A DNA stretch of 35,242 bases from GCA-2730975 sp937893275. GTDB lineage: Bacteria > Verrucomicrobiota > Verrucomicrobiia > Opitutales > Seribacteraceae. The notes beneath the pieces were generated by a model that worked only from the letters and a program-made list of their open reading frames with translations, was not told the origin of the DNA and did no database searches. Location of the stretch: positions 1-35,242 of the forward strand of contig CAXAHJ010000033.1 in the NCBI GenBank assembly GCA_963968595.1. Reading direction: 5' to 3'. Positions 15,899 to 23,274 of this stretch are shown here, one piece after another. Within the stretch, counting starts at the first letter, position 1; each line of letters starts with the position of its first letter. Made by a program: the position numbers and the translations under genes.

Positions 15899-16767
15899 GG
15901 CGAATAGGCGAGGAGATGATTGATGCTCGATTGGGCGGAGCGGGCGTATTCGCCCCCGAAGAGATTGTAGTGGTTCAATTCGTGATAAAGGTTGTAAAGG
16001 TTTTTGCGAATTTCAAAGCCGGGGTCGAGAGGGAAAATTTCTTCATAGCCTTTATAGAATTCTGTTGAAAATCCTCCGAACATATAGGTGAAGGCGATAT
16101 CGGCCTCACGATCCCCGTAATAGCTTGCGGGATCGAACACATAGGGCTGACCCTCGGTGTCGCAAGCGAAATTGCCGCCCCATAGGTCGCCATGCAAGAG
16201 AGATGGGATTGGCTTATATTCGCTGAAGAAATTTGGGAGGCGCTCCAGAAGTAATTCGATACCTTGGAAGAATTGACCTTTTTTTTGGGCAAGTTCGAAC
16301 TGGTGAATCAATCGGTGCTCACGGTAGAATTCGATCCAATCGTCGGACGCCGGGTTGGGTTGGTTGGTGGCTCCTATGGCGTTGTCGATCTTCCATCCGA
16401 AGTGAGGTTGCTCCATGCGATGAAGTCGGGCGAGATCTTGACCTAGCTTTCGCTGGGCCGAACCTCCGTCTCTACTGGTTTCGAGAAATTCCATGACCAG
16501 AAAAGATCGGTCACCGGAGATCCCATGACAGACTGGGTCAGGTACGCGAACAGTTCGAGTGGAGGCTATCTCCGTTAGGGCTTTGGCTTCCGCTTCAAAA
16601 AGTCTCAAGAAGCCGGCTGAATTCGCTTTTGCGAAATATACTTCGCCAGTCGTACTCTCCAACCGTCGAGCTTCGTTGATGCAACCTCCGGCGATATTGC
16701 TTTCACTGTGGAGGACAAATGAAGTTTGCGTCTTCTTGGCAATGGCGGTTGCTACGTCTTCCCACAT
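15895..16767 (-). CDS. Fructosamine/ribulosamine 3-kinase family protein
   Basis: 290 residues of the fructosamine kinase family (aminoglycoside-phosphotransferase fold). These enzymes phosphorylate ketoamines on glycated proteins at C3, which destabilises the adduct and frees the amine; bacterial members usually prefer ribulosamines and erythrulosamines. Visible motifs are the nucleotide region (GGCINEARRLES, YFAKAN), the catalytic loop LLHGDLWGGNF (191-200, Asp194) and FDPASYYGDREADIAF (211-226). Length matches the family. It lies 43 bp after a low-molecular-weight phosphatase gene and overlaps hpt by 4 bp. That pairing supports a deglycation role. Confidence 0.92.
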   Translation of the reverse strand: MWEDVATAIAKKTQTSFVLHSESNIAGGCINEARRLESTTGEVYFAKANSAGFLRLFEAEAKALTEIASTRTVRVPDPVCHGISGDRSFLVMEFLETSRDGGSAQRKLGQDLARLHRMEQPHFGWKIDNAIGATNQPNPASDDWIEFYREHRLIHQFELAQKKGQFFQGIELLLERLPNFFSEYKPIPSLLHGDLWGGNFACDTEGQPYVFDPASYYGDREADIAFTYMFGGFSTEFYKGYEEIFPLDPGFEIRKNLYNLYHELNHYNLFGGEYARSAQSSINHLLAYSP

Positions 16768-16810
16768 CGGCGTTATTGATTGTGGTCAAAGATGCGGAAG
16801 GATGGGGGGG

Positions 16811-17305
16811 CTATCCCAAGTGCTTTCTCAAGTTTTCGAGCAAAGCACCGGAACCTTCTTCCAACAAATCCAGTACTTTTTCAAAGCCACTGGCTCCACC
16901 GTAATAAGGATCGGGGACTTCGCTGACTGTTCCGCTCACATACTCGCAGAATCGTTGAATCTTCTTTCGTCCCTCATCGTTCGGAGCGAGTTTGTTCAAT
17001 TCCGTGAAGTTAAAGTTGTCCATGGTGAGCAGGATGTCTGCATTGGCGAAGTCGTCATTATTGGCTTTGCGTGCCGATCCTCCTGTTTGGATGCCTCTTG
17101 CTTCGGCTGCTTTTTGCATACGTGGGTCGGGAGAGTTGCCCGTATGTTGATCAATGGTGCCGGCGGAATCGCAGGTGATGCGGTCGTCCAGTCCACGAGC
17201 AATGACCAATTTGCGAAAAGTGGCTTCGGCTGCGGGAGAACGGCAGATGTTGCCCCAGCAAACAAAGACAACATGAAGTTTTTCTTTGTCGGGTTGGTTT
17301 TGCAT
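16811..17305 (-). CDS. Low-molecular-weight protein tyrosine phosphatase family
   Basis: 164 residues. The phosphate loop near the N terminus is VCWGNICRS with Cys16 as nucleophile and Arg22 (CX5R), and the general-acid loop is DPYYGG with Asp132. Length is usual. These enzymes remove phosphate from phosphotyrosine, but some bacterial and human members dephosphorylate ribulosamine-5-phosphates on proteins. Being the first gene before a fructosamine/ribulosamine kinase favours the second role here; that is inference. The 85-bp gap to the divergent SDR gene must hold both promoters. No cognate tyrosine kinase or capsule gene is nearby. Confidence 0.93.
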   Translation of the reverse strand: MQNQPDKEKLHVVFVCWGNICRSPAAEATFRKLVIARGLDDRITCDSAGTIDQHTGNSPDPRMQKAAEARGIQTGGSARKANNDDFANADILLTMDNFNFTELNKLAPNDEGRKKIQRFCEYVSGTVSEVPDPYYGGASGFEKVLDLLEEGSGALLENLRKHLG

Positions 17306-17390
17306 TTCTAAAAAGGTCGAGCTTTACGCATGAAATTAACGAATTAGTCAACCTTGACGTTTCCTTTGATTTTTTACATGAATACTTTTT

Positions 17391-18254
17391 ATGAGCAAAA
17401 AGCTCGCAATATTTGGCTGTGGTTATCTTGGTTCGGAGCTTGCCCGTCAGGCTCTCGAACTTGGTTGGCATGTATCAGCTGTTACCCGTAATGCCGACAC
17501 CGCCGCATCTTTGAATGATGCGGGGGTCCACAAGGTAGTGGCAGCCGACTTGGATGATGAGTCTTGGAAAGGTGAGATTGATTCTACGCAGGATTTCGTG
17601 GTGAATTGCGTGGGAGCGGCCTCAGCCGACTTGAATGGTTATCTCAAATCCTATGTTGATGGACAAGACACTGTGGTGAAGTGGGCTCGCGATGGCGAGG
17701 TTGGCACCTATGTCTTTACGAGTAGTACTTCAGTGTACCCGCAAACTGGGCGTCGCCTTGTTGACGAAACTGCTTCTTCTGATGGTGTTTCCGAAAAGGG
17801 CGGGCTTCTTTTGGCTGCGGAGCAGTTGGGCTTTTCCAGCGGTGAGGGTATCCGTCGCTCCTTTATCCTTCGCCTTGCGGGGTTGTATGGACCTGACCGT
17901 CATCTGTTTTTGGATAGCGTAAGAAATGGCGAAACCCAAGCTGGTGACGGAGATCGCATCCTCAATCTGATCCATCGCGATGATGCTGTATCAGCAATTT
18001 TGGCTGTCTTTCATGCAGGTGAACAGAACATTGGTAGAATTTATAATGTCTCCGATGGCAATCATTCTTCGCGAGCAGAAATTGCTTCATGGCTTGCCGG
18101 AAAATTGGGAGTCGATTCACCTTCGTTTAATGGTACCGAAGATTCGGATGCTTCCAATCGAAAAATTAGCAACGATCGCATCCGTGATGAGCTGAATTGG
18201 GTACCTGCCTATCCTTCTTTTCGGGAGGGTTTTAACTCCATCTTGGAAAGCTAG
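17391..18254 (+). CDS. Atypical SDR / NAD(P)-dependent epimerase-like protein (YeeZ-type)
   Basis: 287 residues with an N-terminal Rossmann fold (FGCGYLGSELA, GxGxxG at 9-14) and extended-SDR landmarks: VNCVGAAS, VFTSSTSVYP (108-117), RLAGLYGP, and LNLIHRDDAVSAI near 193-205. The canonical catalytic YxxxK is not seen; that position reads GVSEKGGLLLAAE. It therefore belongs with YeeZ-like atypical SDRs of unknown substrate. A possible promoter is TTGACG (17354-17359) about 17 bp before a poor -10. No Shine-Dalgarno sequence precedes the ATG. It sits 64 bp before ybaB, where dnaX is more usual. Confidence 0.85.
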   Translation: MSKKLAIFGCGYLGSELARQALELGWHVSAVTRNADTAASLNDAGVHKVVAADLDDESWKGEIDSTQDFVVNCVGAASADLNGYLKSYVDGQDTVVKWARDGEVGTYVFTSSTSVYPQTGRRLVDETASSDGVSEKGGLLLAAEQLGFSSGEGIRRSFILRLAGLYGPDRHLFLDSVRNGETQAGDGDRILNLIHRDDAVSAILAVFHAGEQNIGRIYNVSDGNHSSRAEIASWLAGKLGVDSPSFNGTEDSDASNRKISNDRIRDELNWVPAYPSFREGFNSILES

Positions 18255-18264
18255 GTATAAACCT

Positions 18265-18281
18265 CACTCAATCGAGTGTTT
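18265..18281 (+). terminator. Weak hairpin after the SDR gene
   Basis: CACTC (18265-18269) and GAGTG (18274-18278) form a 5-bp stem with loop AATC, followed by only three T. It may be a weak terminator separating the SDR gene from ybaB-recR, or may be incidental. Confidence 0.3.
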
Positions 18282-18318
18282 CTCTAATTCCTCAACTGCC
18301 ACAACAAGGAGTTTTGCT

Positions 18319-18627
18319 ATGGTCGGAGTCGGTAAGCTGCTCAAGCAAGCTCAGAAAATGCAGAAGAAGATGGAAGAGGCTCAAGAGTCTCTTGCCCAAG
18401 AAGTGTTTGAGGTTTCCGGTGGCGGTGGTGCCGTTACCGTCAAGATAAACGGGCAAGGCGAATTTCAAAATTTGAGTCTAGATCCAGAATTTCTTAAGGA
18501 AGATCCGGACTTTGTTTCAGAGGCTATCCTGCAAGCCATTCGAGATGCCGCGGCGGAAGCCAAGAAACGAAGTGAAGCCGCCATGGGCGACCTCACTGGA
18601 GGTCTTCAGATGCCAGGACTTTTTTGA
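18319..18627 (+). CDS. ybaB: YbaB/EbfC nucleoid-associated protein
   Basis: 102 residues of the YbaB/EbfC family, small DNA-binding dimers that coat the nucleoid. The N-terminal helix is Lys/Gln/Met-rich (LLKQAQKMQKKMEEAQ), followed by VSGGGGAVTVKINGQGE and a C-terminal helix rich in Ala/Lys. Length is normal. AAGGAG (18306-18311) lies 7 bases before the ATG, the clearest ribosome site in the window. recR follows 36 bp downstream, the usual ybaB-recR order. Confidence 0.95.
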   Translation: MVGVGKLLKQAQKMQKKMEEAQESLAQEVFEVSGGGGAVTVKINGQGEFQNLSLDPEFLKEDPDFVSEAILQAIRDAAAEAKKRSEAAMGDLTGGLQMPGLF

Positions 18628-18663
18628 CCTTGGTCGTAGCTTTGTTTTATTACGGGCAACATC

Positions 18664-19260
18664 ATGACGCCCGGCTTTGAAAACCTATTGAAGGGGCTCA
18701 AGAGTCTCCCTGGTCTAGGTCATCGATCGGCCGAACGTATTGCACTCCACTTGCTGGTGGAGAAACCCGAAGGCCTCGACGACCTCATTGAGATTCTTCG
18801 AACCGCGGGAAGCTCGGCGAGGGCTTGTTCCATTTGCGGCAACCTATCCGAGGATGAAACCTGCTCCATTTGTGGGGACGAGGAGCGGGAAGATGGAAAG
18901 ATTTGTGTCATCGAGCGAGTTCCCGATCTCTTCGCCATTGAGCGTTCGGGTGCTTATCGCGGTCGTTATCATGTCCTGCACGGCAAGCTTTCACCGATTC
19001 GGGGCATAGGTCCGGAAAAGCTGAACTTTGCTAGTCTTAGAACCCGAATAGAAAAAGGGGAGGTGAACGAACTAATCCTAGCCATTGCGAACGACATCGA
19101 GGGGGAGGCTACCTGTCACTACTTGAGCGAAGAAATCGTGGGGGACGGAGACGTGCAAGTAAGTCGCATTGGATTTGGCATTCCCAGTGGGTCGGGAGTC
19201 ACTTATGCCGACGAGGTCACTTTGCGAAGCGCCTTGGATGCGCGCAGGGATTTTTCCTGA
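18664..19260 (+). CDS. recR: Recombination mediator RecR
   Basis: 198 residues. RecR, with RecF/RecO, helps load RecA at single-stranded gaps. Visible are the N-terminal helix-hairpin-helix (LKSLPGLGHRSAERIALHLL, 11-30), the zinc-binding C4 site (Cys55, Cys58, Cys67, Cys70) and the Toprim domain (about 79-175, ICVIERVPDLFAIERSGAYRG, ANDIEGEAT). RIGFGIPSGSGVTYADEVTL closes the protein. All expected parts are present and length is normal. It is encoded in a pair with ybaB. Confidence 0.96.
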   Translation: MTPGFENLLKGLKSLPGLGHRSAERIALHLLVEKPEGLDDLIEILRTAGSSARACSICGNLSEDETCSICGDEEREDGKICVIERVPDLFAIERSGAYRGRYHVLHGKLSPIRGIGPEKLNFASLRTRIEKGEVNELILAIANDIEGEATCHYLSEEIVGDGDVQVSRIGFGIPSGSGVTYADEVTLRSALDARRDFS

Positions 19261-19324
19261 GCAATTTTTGAATGTTTGTAAAAAAACTGTTCATTGTCTT
19301 CGGGTTCTCTATTCTGGGAACTGA

Positions 19325-20575
19325 ATGAACCATCTACTACTGGCAGCGGCGATATCGATTGGGGGCACCTCGGTCTCGGCGTCGGTTTCAGTACTTGGCA
19401 AGAAGCCCGAATGGTCTCGCTTGGATGTTTACCATAACAGCATAACGAGTGTGGCGTTCGAGGAATTGCTTCGAAAAGTTTACGTTCCACGCGAGTCGTG
19501 GTGGAAGGATTGGATTAAGATCGATGAGAAGGAAGCCCGTATCCGTAAGTTTGCGGGCAAGGAAGATTGGTATGTTTTGCCTTTTGCATCTTGTTCCGGT
19601 GTTGCCGCAAAGAATCACCGGCAAGAGTATTGGCGTTCTGCGACCAAGCTACGTGCCCTTGCCCGTGAAAAGCCATTGACTGGTTTTCACATTGCTTTGG
19701 ATCCCGGGCACTTGGGGGGGGAATATTCGGAAATGGAGGGTCGGCATTTTGTGATAGGCGATGCTGCTGCTGTTAAGGAAGGTGATATCGCCCTCTTGGT
19801 GGCAAAGCGTATCTCCAAGAGTCTTGGTGGACTGGGAGCTAAGGTTTCGCTGGTTCGTAATCGGAAGAAGCCCGTGACGAAGGAAACTCCCAAAAGCCTG
19901 CGCAAAGAAGCCGAGGCTTGGCAAAAAAGAATCGAAGGGGATGCCGTGCCCACGCAAACGAAGAAGGAGCACAAGAAGTTGGTTCGTCGGCGCGGAGAAA
20001 TTCTGTTCTTTCGCTCAAGTGAAATCATGGCCAGAGCATTAAAGGTAAACGAAAAGATAAAGCCCGACCTAGTCGTATGCATTCACTTGAACGCAGCCCC
20101 TTGGCCCACTCCTGAAAAAAAATCGCTGGTGGTGCGGAATGATTACCATGTTCTCACTAATGGAGCATATTTAGGAGGTGAAATCGCCCTCGACAACCAG
20201 CGACTCGAAATGCTCGTGAAACTTTTAAACCGTTCCCATAAAGATGAACGATCCTTGGCCGAGTGTATGGCCGGATCCTTCAAACGCGCCACGGGATTGC
20301 CTGCGTTTGCCTATAAGGGTCCGAATGCCATTAAGGTGGGGAAGACGGAAGGTGTCTGGGGGCGCAACCTAATGGCCAACCGCTTGTACGAATGCCCTGT
20401 TGTTTTTCTCGAGCCTTACGTTGCGAACTCCAAGGAAGTGTTTTCTCGTATTCAATCGGGAGACTACGAAGGTGCCCAGATGGTGGCTGGAAAGCTTCGA
20501 GTAAGTCTTGTCGAGGAATACGTGGACGCCGTAGTCGCGGGCTTAGTTGCTCATGCTACAAGTCACGCAAACTGA
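19325..20575 (+). CDS. Exported N-acetylmuramoyl-L-alanine amidase (Amidase_3)
   Basis: 416 residues with a signal-like N terminus (LLLAAAISIGGTSVSA). The catalytic zinc domain starts near residue 120: ALDPGH (His129), KEGD (Glu152), CIHLNA (His254) and FLEPY (catalytic Glu363) give the complete zinc and glutamate set of Amidase_3, which cleaves the bond between MurNAc and L-Ala in murein. Two stretches are longer than in compact amidases: residues about 25-118 before the domain, and a Lys/Arg-rich insertion (about 178-225) between the second and third zinc ligands. The latter is where AmiA/B/C-type enzymes carry an inhibitory helix, so autoinhibition is possible. The gene ends 1 bp from the convergent DUF1501 gene. 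Confidence 0.9.
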   Translation: MNHLLLAAAISIGGTSVSASVSVLGKKPEWSRLDVYHNSITSVAFEELLRKVYVPRESWWKDWIKIDEKEARIRKFAGKEDWYVLPFASCSGVAAKNHRQEYWRSATKLRALAREKPLTGFHIALDPGHLGGEYSEMEGRHFVIGDAAAVKEGDIALLVAKRISKSLGGLGAKVSLVRNRKKPVTKETPKSLRKEAEAWQKRIEGDAVPTQTKKEHKKLVRRRGEILFFRSSEIMARALKVNEKIKPDLVVCIHLNAAPWPTPEKKSLVVRNDYHVLTNGAYLGGEIALDNQRLEMLVKLLNRSHKDERSLAECMAGSFKRATGLPAFAYKGPNAIKVGKTEGVWGRNLMANRLYECPVVFLEPYVANSKEVFSRIQSGDYEGAQMVAGKLRVSLVEEYVDAVVAGLVAHATSHAN

Positions 20576-20576
20576 G

Positions 20577-21950
20577 TTAGGCCAGAATTTTCTTGGCCAC
20601 GTTGCCGAATACGTCGGTTAAGCGAAAGTCACGGCCTGCGTAGTTATAAGTAAGGCGTTCGTGGTCTAAGCCAAGCAAATGCAAGATAGTGGCGTGGAGG
20701 TCGTGGAAATGCATTTTATCCTCGATTGCGGCGATGCCGTGCTCATCGGTAGCGCCGTAGCGCATGCCGCCTTTGACTCCGCCTCCGGCCATCCAGAAAC
20801 TGAACCCGCTCGAGTTGTGGTCACGGCCGTCGGCTTTCTTTGCGTGGGGGGTGCGGCCGAACTCTCCTCCCCAGATAACCAGAGTGTCATGCAGCATGCC
20901 TCGCTGTTTGAGATCGGTCAGGAGAGCAGCCAAAGGCTGGTCCGTGGCTCCGCAATTTGCTTTCAATTTGCTTTTGAGAGCACCGTGCTGATCCCAGTTC
21001 GAATGGGTAACCTCGATATAGCGCACACCTGCTTCCGCCATTCGCCGAGCGAGTAGGCATTGGCGACCGAAGTCGTTGGTCGCCTGGCCATCGACTCCAT
21101 ACATGTCGAGTATATGCTTGGGTTCGTCGGAGAGATCCAGCAGTTCGGGCACGCTGGATTGCATCTTGTAGGCTAGTTCGTATGATTTGATGACCCCTTC
21201 GATTCGCTCGTCGCTTGCTCTACGACTGAGTAGCTTTTGGTTCATCGACTGAATGAAATCGATTTGTTTGCGTTGAAGACCGGGTTCCAAGTTTTTGTTC
21301 GAAAGGTTCCCTATGGTGGCATCCCCGATCTTTTGGTTAAGGTCGCCGATGGCAGTGCCTTGGTGTACTGCCGGCATAAAGGCACTCCCATAATTCTGGG
21401 CCCCGCCAACGCGGGTTGGCGGCTTGATCGAAACAAACCCTGGTAGGTTTTCGTTTTCCGTTCCCAGACCGTAACTAACCCAAGCCCCTACGCTGGGGCG
21501 CACGAATTGAAAGCTGCCTGTGTGTAGTTGGACAAAGCATTGAGGGTGCACGGGAGCGTCGGCATGCATGCCGTTAATCAAGCAAAGGTTGTCGGCATGC
21601 TTGGACAGGTGAGGAAACAGTTCGGATATGGGTAGGCCGCTTTTCCCGTGGGGTTTGAACTCGAAAGGGCTTCCCATGAGCTTTCGATTTCCGAATCCGT
21701 TTGCCGCTTTACCATCGTCACGGAGTAGGTTTGGTTTATGGTCAAAGGTGTCGACGTGGGAAGGGCCTCCACGCATACAGGCGAAAATTACGCGCTTGGC
21801 TCGAGCGGGAAAGTGGGGTCCGTGCGGGGTGGCACTGGCGGCGAGAGCTTGCTTGGCGGCAATCCCCGAAAAAGCCAAGTAACCGAACCCTGTTGAAATC
21901 GTCTGGAGGGCTTCACGACGACTGTGAGTGGATAAGATCGATTTCTTCAT
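20577..21950 (-). CDS. DUF1501 family protein with Tat-like signal
   Basis: 457 residues, last gene of the six-gene minus-strand run. The N terminus has a twin-arginine-like SRRE (10-13) and a hydrophobic segment ending near ALA, so Tat export is likely. DUF1501 proteins have a sulfatase/alkaline-phosphatase-like fold; family motifs here are GGPSHVDTFDHKP (61-73), a region with ARRMAEAGVRYIEVTH, WGGEFGRTPH (about 357-366) and GGGVKGGMRYGATDEHG. They are abundant in planctomycetes and verrucomicrobia, typically next to a PSCyt1/DUF1549/DUF1553 gene, as here with one PQQ-like gene between. The biochemical role is not established. Confidence 0.92.
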   Translation of the reverse strand: MKKSILSTHSRREALQTISTGFGYLAFSGIAAKQALAASATPHGPHFPARAKRVIFACMRGGPSHVDTFDHKPNLLRDDGKAANGFGNRKLMGSPFEFKPHGKSGLPISELFPHLSKHADNLCLINGMHADAPVHPQCFVQLHTGSFQFVRPSVGAWVSYGLGTENENLPGFVSIKPPTRVGGAQNYGSAFMPAVHQGTAIGDLNQKIGDATIGNLSNKNLEPGLQRKQIDFIQSMNQKLLSRRASDERIEGVIKSYELAYKMQSSVPELLDLSDEPKHILDMYGVDGQATNDFGRQCLLARRMAEAGVRYIEVTHSNWDQHGALKSKLKANCGATDQPLAALLTDLKQRGMLHDTLVIWGGEFGRTPHAKKADGRDHNSSGFSFWMAGGGVKGGMRYGATDEHGIAAIEDKMHFHDLHATILHLLGLDHERLTYNYAGRDFRLTDVFGNVAKKILA

Positions 21951-21992
21951 GATTACTTACTACTATATTATTTGAAACCTGCTAGGCTTATT

Positions 21993-23255
21993 TCAAGTTC
22001 CTTTGATGCAAATCAGGCGTTCGAAGAGGCGAAGGTAAAGATTTCCGTTGGCAAGGGCAGGGGTGGACCGGCAGAGCTCGTCAAGATCGTTGACCGCCAG
22101 TTGGCGAAATTTCTCGTCGTCCGCAATCGCCACCACTTGCCCATAGGCGGATACGCAGAAGATTACTCCACCTGCACAAACGGGCGATCCGAAAAAGGTG
22201 TCTTTCACGCCTTCGATACGTGCTTTCCAAACCAATTCTCCACTGTTTGGACGGAGGCAGGTTATGACCCCGTTTCCAGCCCAGAGATAGAGACGGTTTT
22301 TGGTTAGCAGCGGGGTGGGGATGTGAGGTACGGTGTCTTCGAGTCGCCAAATTTCCTTGGCCTTTCCGTCCTTGCTCGCGGAGGCGGGACGAATTGCTAC
22401 CAGATGTTTGTCCAGAGTGGTGAAACCACAGACACCCAGCACGAGGTCGCCCGCCACGATCGGAGACGAGATCGCTCGTTCGGCATGGGGGCGCCCGAAG
22501 ACGGAAAGCTCCCATAGCTGTTTGCCTTTACTTGGTTCCACGCTGGTTACGCCCAGCCACCAGTTTGTGAAGATAAGTTCCTCTTTTCCGCCCGGCGCTT
22601 TAAACACGCAGGGCGTTGAATAAGTTAATCGCTTGCTTTTACGAGGTATTTTCCAGCGGGTCTCGCCTGTTTTGCGGTCGACTCCAATTAGGAAGCCGCC
22701 ACCTTTTTCCATGTCGTTTGGGAGGACAACTAAATCATTATGGACGATTGGTGATACACCAAAACCATGACCGCCATTTGCACTGCCAAGGTCTCGTTGC
22801 CAGAGCAGTTTCCCATCGTGAGACAGCGCAGTGAATTGAAGTTCTCCCTTGTGTCCCCATGCGACGTACACAGCGTGTGCATCTACGGCGGGTGTTCCGG
22901 TTGCATAGCTGTTGTGCTTGTGGGTTTTGTGAGTTTGGGATGCGAAGGATTTTGTCCAAAGAATTTTCCCCGAATTGGCGTCGACGCAAACTACGAGGCG
23001 TTCCTTTCCCTTGTCGCGGGCAGCATTGAGGAATACTTTTTTACCCCAGATAACTGGCGAACTGTGCCCGGATCCGGGTAGTTTCGTGTCCCAGCGATAG
23101 TTTTCTTTCGACCACTTGGCTGGAACGGGAAAATCGGCTAATCCGGAACCGTTGGGCCCACGAAAACGAGGCCAGTTCTGTTCGTTGCCCGCAAGGCTAC
23201 TACCATAGGCAAAACATAGAATGATAACGCAGAAGGCAACGATGCTAGTGTTCAT
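21993..23255 (-). CDS. PQQ-like beta-propeller protein, exported (copy 1)
   Basis: 420 residues with a signal peptide (hydrophobic to about residue 22). After it comes NWPRFRGPNGSG (27-38), the typical opening of verrucomicrobial/planctomycete PQQ-like or BamB-like proteins. Blades carry the repeated G-x-x-x-W end: DANSGKILW, DRKTGETRW, PNSGELVW. Whether a quinone is bound cannot be told; many such proteins are scaffolds. It is a diverged paralogue of the protein at 26426-27676, sharing the RFRGP opening, the GHSSPVIWG/GHASPILWG segment and the closing LYxRxxxxLxxx. It lies 19 bp after the PSCyt1 gene and 42 bp before DUF1501. Confidence 0.9.
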   Translation of the reverse strand: MNTSIVAFCVIILCFAYGSSLAGNEQNWPRFRGPNGSGLADFPVPAKWSKENYRWDTKLPGSGHSSPVIWGKKVFLNAARDKGKERLVVCVDANSGKILWTKSFASQTHKTHKHNSYATGTPAVDAHAVYVAWGHKGELQFTALSHDGKLLWQRDLGSANGGHGFGVSPIVHNDLVVLPNDMEKGGGFLIGVDRKTGETRWKIPRKSKRLTYSTPCVFKAPGGKEELIFTNWWLGVTSVEPSKGKQLWELSVFGRPHAERAISSPIVAGDLVLGVCGFTTLDKHLVAIRPASASKDGKAKEIWRLEDTVPHIPTPLLTKNRLYLWAGNGVITCLRPNSGELVWKARIEGVKDTFFGSPVCAGGVIFCVSAYGQVVAIADDEKFRQLAVNDLDELCRSTPALANGNLYLRLFERLICIKGT

Positions 23256-23274
23256 GTGACTTTTGAGCGCATGC

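Noticed and set aside
16559..17311. Open frame of 250 codons on the plus strand across the kinase and phosphatase genes
   Set aside because: It spans two well-supported genes and their gap and shows no recognisable domain.
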